11,363 nt of DNA from Kiritimatiellia bacterium (GTDB lineage: Bacteria > Verrucomicrobiota > Kiritimatiellia > RFP12 > UBA1067). The stretch's first letter is position 1; each line of letters begins with the position of its first letter. Below the pieces are notes generated by a model. The model was not told where the DNA came from, did not search any database, and saw only the letters and a list, made by a program, of their open reading frames with translations. Made by a program: the position numbers and the translations under genes. The stretch lies in contig JAFYQC010000331.1 in the NCBI GenBank assembly GCA_017547265.1, positions 1-11,363 on the forward strand. Reading direction: 5' to 3'. Positions 1-8,600 of the stretch are shown piece by piece.

Positions 1-3000
1 ATCGTCTCCGACTGGCGGGCGTTCGGCGCGGCAAAGGACTGGATATATGTTGCACTGACCAACTGGATGTTCAAGGTCGGCACAAACGATGTCTCGCGTC
101 TGCGCATCTACTCCTTTGGAAAGATCGAGCCGCTGATTCGTGAGGTAAATGGTGCGATAGCCACGAACAACTGGTTCGCGCCGTTCGTGGCGTCGCTCGG
201 CGTCGTGCCGGAGGCGAACTGGGAATTGCTTGACGAGGCCGATAGACCAAGCCAGGTGTGGTATTGCATCACGCCGGACAACACGCTTGTCGTCACCTGG
301 CAGAACGTGCTTCTCGACCGCGACACCGGGAAGCCGATTTCGTTCCAGATCGAGTTCTTTACGGACGGGAGGTTTGTCTTCCGCTACGACCTCTCGCGTC
401 TCGACGGTGAATCGGCGGCGAACTTCCTCTCGGGGGCATCCTTCGGCTGGAACGAGTGGGCCACTAACTCCCTGCCGACGAACGTAACCTCGATGGCGTT
501 CTGTCCGCTCTCGGAGAACGACGCCTATGACCAAGACCCAGATAACGACGGGCTGCTCACCATCGACGAGCTGTTCTTCTACCACACCGACCCGCACAAT
601 GCGGACACCGACTACGACGGCCTTGCGGACGGCGAGGAACTGCTCGCCTACAATTCCGACCCGCTCGACCCCAACTCCATCAGCGCCGCGTACTGCGACG
701 GATTGGCCGCGAAGCTCGGAGACCTCGACCCGTTCTCCTGTCCCGAGGGATCGACGAACACCGTTCTCGAACACATCTTCTATTCCGGTACGACCAACGG
801 CGTCTTCGCCTATCCAACCTCGACAGTCGATACGGCGGTGTTGAAGATCATGGTTTCTGGCGAGGGTACGGGGCGGCTTGTCGTGGGCGATGTCGTGGTT
901 CCGCTCGTCGCGCCGCCGCCAATGAGAAGTGGAGCCGTCACGAACACGCTGCTGCTATCCGTCGGGTGGGGTGTTCGCAAGGAGGTGTGGTTCACGAAGC
1001 CAGAAGGGCTCGATGTCGCTCTCCGTTCCAACAACCTGCTCATAGGCAGGATGCCGACACTCTACTGGCCTCATGGCTGGCTCGCGTTCCCGCACACGGA
1101 AGCGACCATCCCCTGCATCCACGACTTTTTCTCGAATGGCAAGACAGTCTCTCTCGTTTACGGAGAGGAGTTCCCTGGTCTCACGGCGACATGGGGGAGC
1201 AACAGCGATGACGTCGAAATCGAAAACGATCCGCCTGTCTCAGCGTATATCTATGGCCATTTCGCGAAGAATCAGACACGGTCCATCTCCTACACCGTTG
1301 ATCACCCCAGCCGACTCAACGAAGATCCTGTGGTCTTTTCGCAAGCGCTTCGTTTCTGCCCTAACCTTGCGGACGACGACGCACCTCCAGGGGCGGAGGA
1401 CGAGGATTATGATTCGAGTGAATGGCCAGTGCAAAGCGGGACGCCTGAAGTCGAGGACATGACGAGCGAGTATGAGTCTGCGGCGGAGTACGCACGCATC
1501 GCCGCGCTCCCGCTTGCGCATGGGGTTCTCCAGCTTTACGGCGCGATAGACCGCGAGGACATGGTCGCCCTCACGGTCCCGACGGGGGCTCCGGTCCGCT
1601 GTTGCGACTGCCCAGACCACTGGCAGAGCAACTACGTCGCCGCCGCTTGGATGTCGCCACGGATTCTGGTTTATGATGCCGAGGACAACAACTTCGACAT
1701 TTCCTACGAGGACGTCATGGTGTCCGTGCGCGGAGAATACCCGAGCCGCGAACCATACGGAGACGGAGTCCTCTTCGTCACGAACGGAGCGCCATCGTTT
1801 ACAAAGGCATACACGGTTCTTGGCGTGGACATAGAGAACTTGTACGGCCCGGCGCTTTCGGAGTATGCGTCGCTCAACGCGTCTTTCGGCTTCCCGATTA
1901 CCGTAACCACTAATCTTGACAATGCGACAGGACTTGAATTCCAATCAGATGTATTGCTCTCCAATGGAGTGTTCAAAGTTGCCATAGATGACGCGACTGC
2001 GCCTTTCGAGATATGGATTGGCGGATGCTGGACGTGGGACGACGATCTCTGCGAGAATGTATATCATCCGCCGTTTTTGCTGGTGGATAGTGCACGTGCG
2101 GACGGACGGCACTTCACCGTTCGCCAATGGCGTAAATTGGCAGAAGACCGTGGATACGGGCGGTCTTTGCCTTTTTACATCCTGTCGTCTTCGACGGGCC
2201 GTTGCGATCTTGTGTTTTCGTATGTCTTTGACCAGAATGGTTCTGCTATACGTTCGTTCGTGCGCCGCCGCATTACCTCGGTCAACCCGCCGTTGCTTGT
2301 GGACTATGACAGGGACGGCCGGATAGATTCATCTGATGCGTTGGCTTGGATTGACGGGAGACTCGCTTATTTCTGGAAGAACGACGACAAATTCAAGGGC
2401 GATGACGCATTCAGCTCCTCCTCTGCGCTCAACTCCGGAAATGGCGTGGTAGATGGCCGGAATGATCTCGTAAACTTCCTTACTATTGGTGTTGATGTTT
2501 CTGCGTTTGCATCTCGCTGGAGCGCCCTTGATGTCGATTATCGCATTGTAGCGTATTCAAGTGGTTTGAGAAATGCCAAGCTTGCTCTTGCGGACATACA
2601 ATGGTCGCAGATTGGCGATGCCGCATTTGGAGAAGACTTTGACATTCACGGCAATGCTCTCTACGAAGCGCCTATAGCCACGCTCGGCACGGGAACCAAT
2701 CTGCCGCCTTCGTTTGTCGCGTTGTCTCATGCCGGGAGAAGTACGCTTTTTGTGGAGTTCCCTGACGAACAGCGAAATGACAGTCTGTATCTGAGGATAT
2801 ACTCGAAGTCGGACGGCTCCTGCCTTTACTCGCAGGCGATACGGCTTCATGTCGGAAACACTGCGAACATGGTTGGCTGGCTGAACCTGCGCGCTGTATC
2901 CGGCGGATCGGGTGGCGTCCCGACTCGGCTGGCCACGCCCGACTGGCCGGCTGACGAACATGAGCTGGGCAATGTCGTCTTTGTGCATGGCTACAACATG

Positions 3001-4116
3001 GAAGAAAGCGGCGAAACGCAACTCTGGGCGCAAAATGTCTTTAAGAAATTGTGGTGGGCGGGCCTTGACCGAGGCTTTGTCGCGGTTCAGTGGCGAGGAA
3101 ACGAGGGGCAAGTCTTTGGAAATCTTACGCCGAACTACTATGGCAACGTTCAGAACGCATTTCAGACAGCTCCGGCTTTGTCGAATGCGATGGAGAACGT
3201 CCAGGGACCGAAATGGTTTCTCGCGCATTCCCTTGGCAACATGCTTGTATCTGCTGCGATCCAGGATTATGGAACAGAATATGAGAAATACTTTATGCTT
3301 AATGCAGCAATAGCGCTTGAAGCATTCGATCCTATTGACGGGATAACGACAGAATCTCACGACAACATGACTCCTCGCTCATGGACTAACTACGTTGACA
3401 GGGTTCGCGCGACTCACTGGTTTGAGAGGTTCCCAGAAGGCGATGGGCGCAGGCTCTTAACATGGAAAGGTCGGTTCGCGAGTGTTACCAACATTGTTAA
3501 CTTCTACTCTACGCAGGAGGAAGTAGTGAACAATGGTGACGGTGATTGGCATACGATACTTGACCGCAACTATGTCTGGTACAATCAAGAGACGCGAAAG
3601 GGGTTGTGGCCAATGATGATTCATGAATATGAGGGCGGATGGGAGTTTAATCCATATTACGACACTCATCCTGATGGTTTGACTCATCACATGGCCCCAA
3701 CCAATGCGGCGGCGTTGTCAGACCTGCAGTTGAGGCAAAAGCCGTTTTTTCTCGATTTTGCCAATCCTGAAATGTATTCATCGTCAAACGGACTTGTTGT
3801 TGCCTCAAATTACTTATATCGAGCAGAGATGTTGGCATACGCGATACCGGCGGAGTCGTTTGCTGTAGGAGCAAACCCGCTGCCAGGGGGGATTTCAATG
3901 CCTGCAAATGGTTCAGCACATGTTCTTTACGACAATTACGATATGGCAACAGTATTTACGTCTGGACGTGACGACTTGCCTGTAAATCATGCGACGGACA
4001 CTGAAAAGATGTATAGAGATTGGCAACATAGTACTTTTGTCCAACGCTCTTTCAAAAGAGTTCACCAACTTTACACGGCGATAATTCAACACATCAAGGA
4101 GACTCATGATGAGTAA
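1..4116 (+). CDS. Large modular (probably exported) protein with calcium-binding loops and C-terminal alpha/beta-hydrolase domain, 5' partial
   Basis: The frame is open from base 1, so the first ATG (base 67) is internal and the true start lies upstream; 1371 residues are visible (residue 1 = bases 1-3). The N-terminal part (about 1-170) is beta-rich. Residues 177-226 carry TSP3-like calcium loops (DQDPDNDG, then DTDYDGLADGEE). Residues 768-779 form one EF-hand/dockerin-like loop (DYDRDGRID). From about 985 an alpha/beta-hydrolase domain is recognisable: strand plus HG motif VVFVHGYN at 992-999, nucleophile elbow AHSLGN with Ser1077, a likely acidic residue in FYSTQEE (Glu1173/1174), and a likely catalytic His1343 in WQHS near the C-terminus. 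An esterase/lipase-like or amidase activity is possible but the substrate is unknown. Export is inferred from the calcium loops and the secreted neighbour; the signal peptide is outside the window. The middle part (230-760) matches nothing I can name. Its stop overlaps the start of the next gene. GC is lower in the rear half than in the front. Confidence 0.88.
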   Translation: MVSDWRAFGAAKDWIYVALTNWMFKVGTNDVSRLRIYSFGKIEPLIREVNGAIATNNWFAPFVASLGVVPEANWELLDEADRPSQVWYCITPDNTLVVTWQNVLLDRDTGKPISFQIEFFTDGRFVFRYDLSRLDGESAANFLSGASFGWNEWATNSLPTNVTSMAFCPLSENDAYDQDPDNDGLLTIDELFFYHTDPHNADTDYDGLADGEELLAYNSDPLDPNSISAAYCDGLAAKLGDLDPFSCPEGSTNTVLEHIFYSGTTNGVFAYPTSTVDTAVLKIMVSGEGTGRLVVGDVVVPLVAPPPMRSGAVTNTLLLSVGWGVRKEVWFTKPEGLDVALRSNNLLIGRMPTLYWPHGWLAFPHTEATIPCIHDFFSNGKTVSLVYGEEFPGLTATWGSNSDDVEIENDPPVSAYIYGHFAKNQTRSISYTVDHPSRLNEDPVVFSQALRFCPNLADDDAPPGAEDEDYDSSEWPVQSGTPEVEDMTSEYESAAEYARIAALPLAHGVLQLYGAIDREDMVALTVPTGAPVRCCDCPDHWQSNYVAAAWMSPRILVYDAEDNNFDISYEDVMVSVRGEYPSREPYGDGVLFVTNGAPSFTKAYTVLGVDIENLYGPALSEYASLNASFGFPITVTTNLDNATGLEFQSDVLLSNGVFKVAIDDATAPFEIWIGGCWTWDDDLCENVYHPPFLLVDSARADGRHFTVRQWRKLAEDRGYGRSLPFYILSSSTGRCDLVFSYVFDQNGSAIRSFVRRRITSVNPPLLVDYDRDGRIDSSDALAWIDGRLAYFWKNDDKFKGDDAFSSSSALNSGNGVVDGRNDLVNFLTIGVDVSAFASRWSALDVDYRIVAYSSGLRNAKLALADIQWSQIGDAAFGEDFDIHGNALYEAPIATLGTGTNLPPSFVALSHAGRSTLFVEFPDEQRNDSLYLRIYSKSDGSCLYSQAIRLHVGNTANMVGWLNLRAVSGGSGGVPTRLATPDWPADEHELGNVVFVHGYNMEESGETQLWAQNVFKKLWWAGLDRGFVAVQWRGNEGQVFGNLTPNYYGNVQNAFQTAPALSNAMENVQGPKWFLAHSLGNMLVSAAIQDYGTEYEKYFMLNAAIALEAFDPIDGITTESHDNMTPRSWTNYVDRVRATHWFERFPEGDGRRLLTWKGRFASVTNIVNFYSTQEEVVNNGDGDWHTILDRNYVWYNQETRKGLWPMMIHEYEGGWEFNPYYDTHPDGLTHHMAPTNAAALSDLQLRQKPFFLDFANPEMYSSSNGLVVASNYLYRAEMLAYAIPAESFAVGANPLPGGISMPANGSAHVLYDNYDMATVFTSGRDDLPVNHATDTEKMYRDWQHSTFVQRSFKRVHQLYTAIIQHIKETHDE
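4096..4101 (+). promoter_or_regulatory. Ribosome-binding site deciding the start of the 4109 gene
   Basis: AAGGAG lies inside the end of the preceding gene. Two adjacent ATG codons follow, at 4106 and 4109. Spacing is 4 nt to the first and 7 nt to the second, so the second is the better start. The arrangement ATGATGAGTAA overlaps the upstream stop (4114-4116), the classic layout for translational coupling. Confidence 0.7.
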
Positions 4117-5164
4117 ATTCAAAATTATGACGGCATTTCTTTTGTTGGCAAATCTAGGATGTGCCAGTGAACGATTGTACGTTAAGGTTGTTGACGACGA
4201 AGGAAGTCCTGTCGCGAATGCGGTGGTGAAGGTTGGCTTCTCGGATAGTCACGTCTTGCTCGGCGGCGGTCATAGAAGTGGCGCAAGTAGTGGAGGAAAT
4301 GCCGAGGCGAGAACGGACACGAACGGGAACGCCGTGGTGAAATTCAACTGTCAGTCATCTGATTTCGGATGGCATGTTGAAGCGGACGGTTATTATCGAA
4401 GCGAATCCCATAAGGAGCACTTTGAGGGAGAGGACGTCGTTGTCCCGCCGGCCATTGGATTTGTCAAGCTCCACGAACATGAAAAGCGCGGAGAGGCCGT
4501 ACTATATCGTAAGAAAGATCCACAACCAATGTATGCATATACGCGCGAGATGGGCGTTAAGTCACCAATCGCCAATGGCCGGTATGGATTTGACCTTGAA
4601 TGTTTCGATTGGCTTCCGCCGTATGGCAAGGGAAGTGTCGCAGATTTTTATTATGTTAGGGAACGGCCCGATGAGACCAATATGACAGTGAAGGCGAGAT
4701 GGCGGCAAAGTAGTTTTTTTGCTTTCAAGAATGGAGAGCCGGGTTACCCAAAACTTGGCGATGTAATAGGCCGAATTGAGTTTGACGAGAATTGCGGGGC
4801 GTATATAGGCAAGCAGACTGGGTGCTCAAGTTTTCCGACTCTATATCGCGCCGATCCCAATCAAGAATACTTACGGTCATTTCCAATCACTATAAGGGGC
4901 AATGATGGGCATACTGTTTGGCTCGAAGAGTCTGATGTGGTGAATTGCGGGGAGTATATGGTTATACGGTCGCGTGTTAAATGCGATGAAAATGGCAACA
5001 TTGTTTCAGCACATTATTCCAAGATCCTTGGTCCATGGGGGATTGGAGCTTTGATGTGTCCTTACGAGGCAGTTTTCAACCCCCGTCCCAATGACACGAA
5101 TCTTGAATTCGACCCTGCGCGAAATCTCTATCAAGGCAAGAAGGGCCGCGGCATGATTCCGTAA
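4109..5164 (+). CDS. Secreted protein with N-terminal carboxypeptidase-regulatory/Ig-like domain, function unknown
   Basis: The protein has 351 residues from the preferred ATG at 4109 (352 from 4106). A basic start (MSKFK) is followed by a hydrophobic stretch and LGCASE, giving a signal peptide of about 18-20 residues. The Cys resembles a lipoprotein site, but Asn at -3 is a poor lipobox, so signal peptidase I cleavage near CAS is equally possible. Residues about 21-100 look like a prealbumin-type Ig fold: LYVKVVDDEGSPVANAVVKV, then a DTNGNAVVKF turn and an ADGYY strand, as in carboxypeptidase regulatory-like domains. The remainder has segments such as PMYAY, YGFDLECFDWLPPYGKG, DENGNIVSAHY and PNDTNLEFDP. 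From memory these recur in unnamed secreted proteins of Lentisphaerota/Kiritimatiellota; I cannot name a Pfam family. No catalytic motif is visible. It overlaps the upstream hydrolase-bearing gene by 8 bases and probably shares its transcript, so it may be a partner, a surface anchor or an inhibitor of that protein. Confidence 0.85.
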   Translation: MSKFKIMTAFLLLANLGCASERLYVKVVDDEGSPVANAVVKVGFSDSHVLLGGGHRSGASSGGNAEARTDTNGNAVVKFNCQSSDFGWHVEADGYYRSESHKEHFEGEDVVVPPAIGFVKLHEHEKRGEAVLYRKKDPQPMYAYTREMGVKSPIANGRYGFDLECFDWLPPYGKGSVADFYYVRERPDETNMTVKARWRQSSFFAFKNGEPGYPKLGDVIGRIEFDENCGAYIGKQTGCSSFPTLYRADPNQEYLRSFPITIRGNDGHTVWLEESDVVNCGEYMVIRSRVKCDENGNIVSAHYSKILGPWGIGALMCPYEAVFNPRPNDTNLEFDPARNLYQGKKGRGMIP

Positions 5165-5426
5165 AAGGAGACTCGGAATGAATAAGACGGCGTTAAGTTC
5201 CTAATTGTTAAGGGGAATGGGCATTTCTTCTGTGCAACATTTCACACGCACTACACCATTAAGCCCTCCGATGGACAGCGTCGGCGCAGTCCCGGACGGT
5301 CACGGGCTTGTCGTTGCCGAGGCGATGCGCGAAGGTGCGTCGCTTATGGAGGCGTATGACGCTAAGGTCGTTTTAGCGGTATTGCTTTCGGATACGCACA
5401 GAAAGGTACGAGAGCGGGAAAGTTAA
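5165..5426 (+). pseudogene. Probable decayed small cistron interrupted by an in-frame TAA
   Basis: One base after the stop of the previous gene comes AAGGAG (5165-5170), 7 nt before ATG 5178. The frame reads MNKTALSS and stops at TAA (5202-5204). The same frame then stays open, starting TTG TTA, until TAA at 5424-5426. Read through, it would give an 83-residue peptide. A one-base change such as TTA to TAA would explain the break. The ribosome-binding context AAGGAGACTC is identical to that of the preceding gene (4096-4105). The C-terminal half (DGHGLVVAEAMREGASLMEA) looks protein-like, but I recognise no family. Alternatives are an 8-codon leader peptide followed by non-coding DNA, or an independent small gene starting at ATG 5217. 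Confidence 0.4.
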
Positions 5427-5495
5427 AAGCTCGCTTTACGGAAAGATGGGGTCTGACTTCATCGTAACCAGAAAGAGTCCGCCCGTTCAGCAGCC

Positions 5496-5525
5496 ATTCT
5501 GTGTAGTCTGTGTATTTCGTGGTTT
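5496..5525. repeat. Short 9-bp-period intergenic repeat (TCTGTGTA x2 plus TTTCGTGGTTT)
   Basis: TCTGTGTA occurs at 5498-5505 and again at 5507-5514, followed by TTTCGTGGTTT. On the opposite strand it reads ACCACGAAATACACAGACTA and onward. This composition, with short CACAGA units in a 9-bp rhythm after an ACCACGAAA motif, is one I have often seen in intergenic DNA of PVC and other environmental genomes. Here only one remnant is present. It lies in a gene-free stretch between the left cluster and the gene at 5643. Confidence 0.5.
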
Positions 5526-5604
5526 CACCTGGTGGTGTTCGAAGTGACACTGTTGGTTTTTCGTTTTGTGAGCGATATAACTTGCGCTAATTGATCGACT
5601 TCAA

Positions 5605-5633
5605 TTGCGTTTTGAAGCCGCTTATGTTACAAT
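5605..5633 (+). promoter_or_regulatory. Candidate sigma70-type promoter for the 5643 gene
   Basis: TTGCGT (5605-5610) and TACAAT (5628-5633) are separated by exactly 17 nt. Transcription would start around 5639-5642, leaving almost no leader before ATG 5643. No Shine-Dalgarno sequence precedes that ATG, which agrees with a leaderless or very short-leader mRNA. The call rests on sequence resemblance only. Confidence 0.35.
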
Positions 5634-5642
5634 GACAGTGTT

Positions 5643-8600
5643 ATGCAAAAATGTACAAATGTGGTATCCGTTGTTTCGTTTCTTGTTGCGGCCTTTGCCT
5701 TTGATGCGTTTGCAACCGAGACGGAAAATGTCCGGCTCAGGATCATAAAGGCACCAGGTGCGGTAAATGTTGACGCCGATTCCTCGGACTGGGATCTTTC
5801 CGGCTCGATATTCTGCTGCCCCGACGTCGAGAAGTTCCGCACAAGCTATGCCGTGTGGATTTCCGCGATGTATGACAAGGACAACCTCTACTTCTTTTTC
5901 CGCTGGCTTGACGCTACGCCGATGAACAACCCAGGCCTTGCGGGGAGCGACTATCCGTGGCAGGGCGACTGTATGCAGGTGCGCTTGGCAACGAGCCCGC
6001 AGTCCAAGACTGCTTTCAACGGACTTCGCCACAACACCGATGTCTCGAAACTCCCGATGAAGTTCGCGCACTTCGAGTTCTGGCGCGACCGCAACGCCAC
6101 GGCCGCCGCAAGCGCAACTCTCGCCTTTGCCGCGCAGCCGAAGGGCGAAGACGTGATGTCTAAAGGCGTGAAGGAGGCGTTTGCTGAAATCCCCGGCGGC
6201 TACGTCCAGGAAGTTTCGATACCGTGGTCGCTTGTCTGCGCAGGCGCGTATCGCCCGAATGCAGGCGACAGGATGCTGCTTACTTTTGAACCCAACTACC
6301 GCACGAACGGTGACCAGCGGCTCTCGACAAAGGAGTTTTTCCGTGAAGGCATCGAGCCAGACCGCGTGATGACATTCATGCGCGCCGACGTATGGGGGCT
6401 TGCAGAGTTTGTCGACAAGGGCGGTGCGCCGCAGCCGCTTCGCCTCGCGGGTGGAAGGACGCTTCCGGTTGTGATGAAGGACGGACTTCCCTCTGTCGAC
6501 TGGAGTTCTCTCAAGGCAGTCAAGGTAAAACCTGGATTCAAGCCGATCAAGTTCAAGCTCGATGAGCCGGCGAATGTTTCTGTAATCATAAAGAACGCCG
6601 CAGGCGATGTCATTGCATGGCCGCTCAACAACCAGCCGCTTCCCGCTGGCGAAAACGAAATCTTCTGGAACGGACTCGACGCTTGCTATGACACGCATGT
6701 TGGGAATCCCGTGCCGGCCGGAACTTACACTTGGGAAGGTCTTGCACACAAGCCACTTCACATCGAACTGCAGGGTTGGGCACACGCCGCCGGCCCCAAT
6801 CCCTACGACTTCGCAGGTGGTGGCTGGGGCGGCGATCACGGCGATCCTTGCGCTGTCGCGTGCGACGGGTCCCAAGTCTACATGGGCTGGCATCGCGCCG
6901 AGGCAGGACAGGCGGTAGTTGCCGCAGATCTCGACGGCAATATGATTTGGCATCACAAGCGCGGCGGCTTCGGTTCCGCTCGCGCGCTTGCAGTCGACGG
7001 CGAAGGACATCTATATGTCTATGACGCAGGACAGGGCAACACAGTCTATCGTCTTGATGCAGCGAAGGGCACATACGACAACTTCCCTGGCACGAAGAGC
7101 GCAGAGTTCTCGCTTGATCCATTCAAACTCGGTCTTGCAAAGCGCATGCGCTTCGCGGACGGACGCCTTGAATTCGCATTCGAGAAGGAAGTTGTCTCGG
7201 TTGCAGTGTCCAAACTTGGCGACGTGAAGCGCCGTCAGACGACGCCACGCGACTTGCAGGCACGTGCCGTTGCGCCAGATGGCACCGAATATGTCGCAAC
7301 TGGCGCGCCCGATCACCAGGTTTCCGTCATGAAGAACGGCCGCGAGATTAGCCGTATCGGAAGAAAGGGCGGTCGTCGACTTTCGGGCAAGTGGGATACG
7401 GATGGAATGTACAATGTCGCGGACATTGCGCTCGACTCAAAGGGCTTCCTCTGGGTTGCGGAAGCAGACTCTCTCCCGCGCCGCGTCTCGAAGTGGAACG
7501 CATCGAGCGGCGCATTTGCCGCGGAGTTCTTTGGTTCTACGGTGTACGGTGCGCTCGGTGGCGCGATATGCCCGACCGACCCACACATCATGGTCGGGCA
7601 GGGCTGCGAATGGCTTCTCGACGGCAAGTCGACTCGCTCAAAATGTGTCGGCTATGTATCGCGTGCGGCTGGCTGGGGATGTACGCGCTTTGGGCGCGGT
7701 CCGAAGGGCGAGATATATTGCGCGATTGCTGGTTGGTGGATGACAGATGCGTCTAAGGTGAAGATATACCAGCGCATCGGACCTGGCGAATGGAAGTTCC
7801 GCGCCGAGCTCGACCACTCTGGAAAGGGTCTCAAGGCGTGGGCGGACGAAAACGGCGACGAACAGGCGCAGCCGAACGAATGGCGTGACTTCTCGTCAAT
7901 GGACCTCGGCTCGTGGATAACGGGCTGGTACATGACGATGAACCAGGCGATGACATGGTTCTCCGGCAAGTACGTAATCCCAGTGACGGGTTGGACAAAG
8001 TGCGGTGCACCGATCTACGATCTTGCCAAGGCAAAGAAGATGGGCGATGATGCCGCGAAACATTCTGGCGGAATGGGCGCGACGGCTGGCTCGGTTTCCG
8101 AAGACGGGCGCTTTGCGTTCTACAACGCGCAGTACAACACGAAACATTCATACTCGCCTTGCTACGACATAGCGACTGGCCGGTGCGTGTTCAAAATTCC
8201 GAGCTGCTATGTTGGCGTTCACGGCGGGCACTCCGCGCCGCCTGCGAAGCGTGGACTTATCCGCGCCGCATACGACATTATCGGCACCGCAAAGTTTCCT
8301 GGCGCTCTTGGAAACATCTTCGTGATCGGCACCGACAAGGGCGAGTGGCACATAGTAAACGACCGCGGCTTCTATGTGGCTGGTCTCTTTGAGCCAGAGC
8401 CGATGAGCGTCGCGTGGCCGGAGAAGTTTGAGGTTGGAACTGTTCTCGACCGCACTCCGCCTGGGCAGGGCTCGGAGGACTTCGGCGGTTCCATAATCCG
8501 CGCAGACGACGGCGAACTCTATGCGATGTTCGGAAAGACCGCCTTCATCAACGCGAAGATATCTGGGCTCAAGACGGCGAAGGCGATTCCCGGCGGCAAG

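Larger units (their letters stand above)
5427..5642. other. Intergenic stretch without a convincing gene
   Basis: Together with the broken small frame before it, this makes a 478-bp gap between intact genes. The part after 5426 contains the 9-bp-period repeat at 5496-5525 and a candidate promoter at 5605-5633. I see no RNA gene, no convincing rho-independent terminator (the only hairpin, AAAGC-TC-GCTTT at 5426-5437, has a two-base loop) and no reading frame with a ribosome-binding site. Confidence 0.6.

Noticed and set aside
67..69. ATG 67 as the start of the large gene
   Set aside because: The frame is open and protein-like from base 1 (WRAFGAAKDWIYVALTNW precedes it) and no Shine-Dalgarno sequence or signal peptide accompanies this ATG.
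1240..1944. 234-codon antisense frame, and similarly 2557-3360
   Set aside because: Both are opposite the large modular gene, have Arg-rich compositions and lack a ribosome-binding site or recognisable domain.
4154..4165. Firm lipoprotein call from LGC in the second gene
   Set aside because: Asn at position -3 and Leu at -2 do not fit a standard lipobox, so it was left as a signal peptide of undecided type.
4714..4720. Run of seven T in the 351-residue gene as a phase-variation tract
   Set aside because: The run is short, the frame is intact across it and coding resumes normally.
5426..5437. AAAGC-TC-GCTTT hairpin as a terminator
   Set aside because: The loop has only two bases, the stem is five base pairs and no T-tract follows.
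5498..5514. Two-copy TCTGTGTA repeat as a CRISPR fragment
   Set aside because: The units are 8 bp at a 9-bp period with no spacers, and no cas gene is nearby.
5622..7010. 462-codon antisense reading frame
   Set aside because: It lies opposite the 1209-residue secreted protein, whose domains are recognisable. High GC at third positions keeps the antisense frame open.
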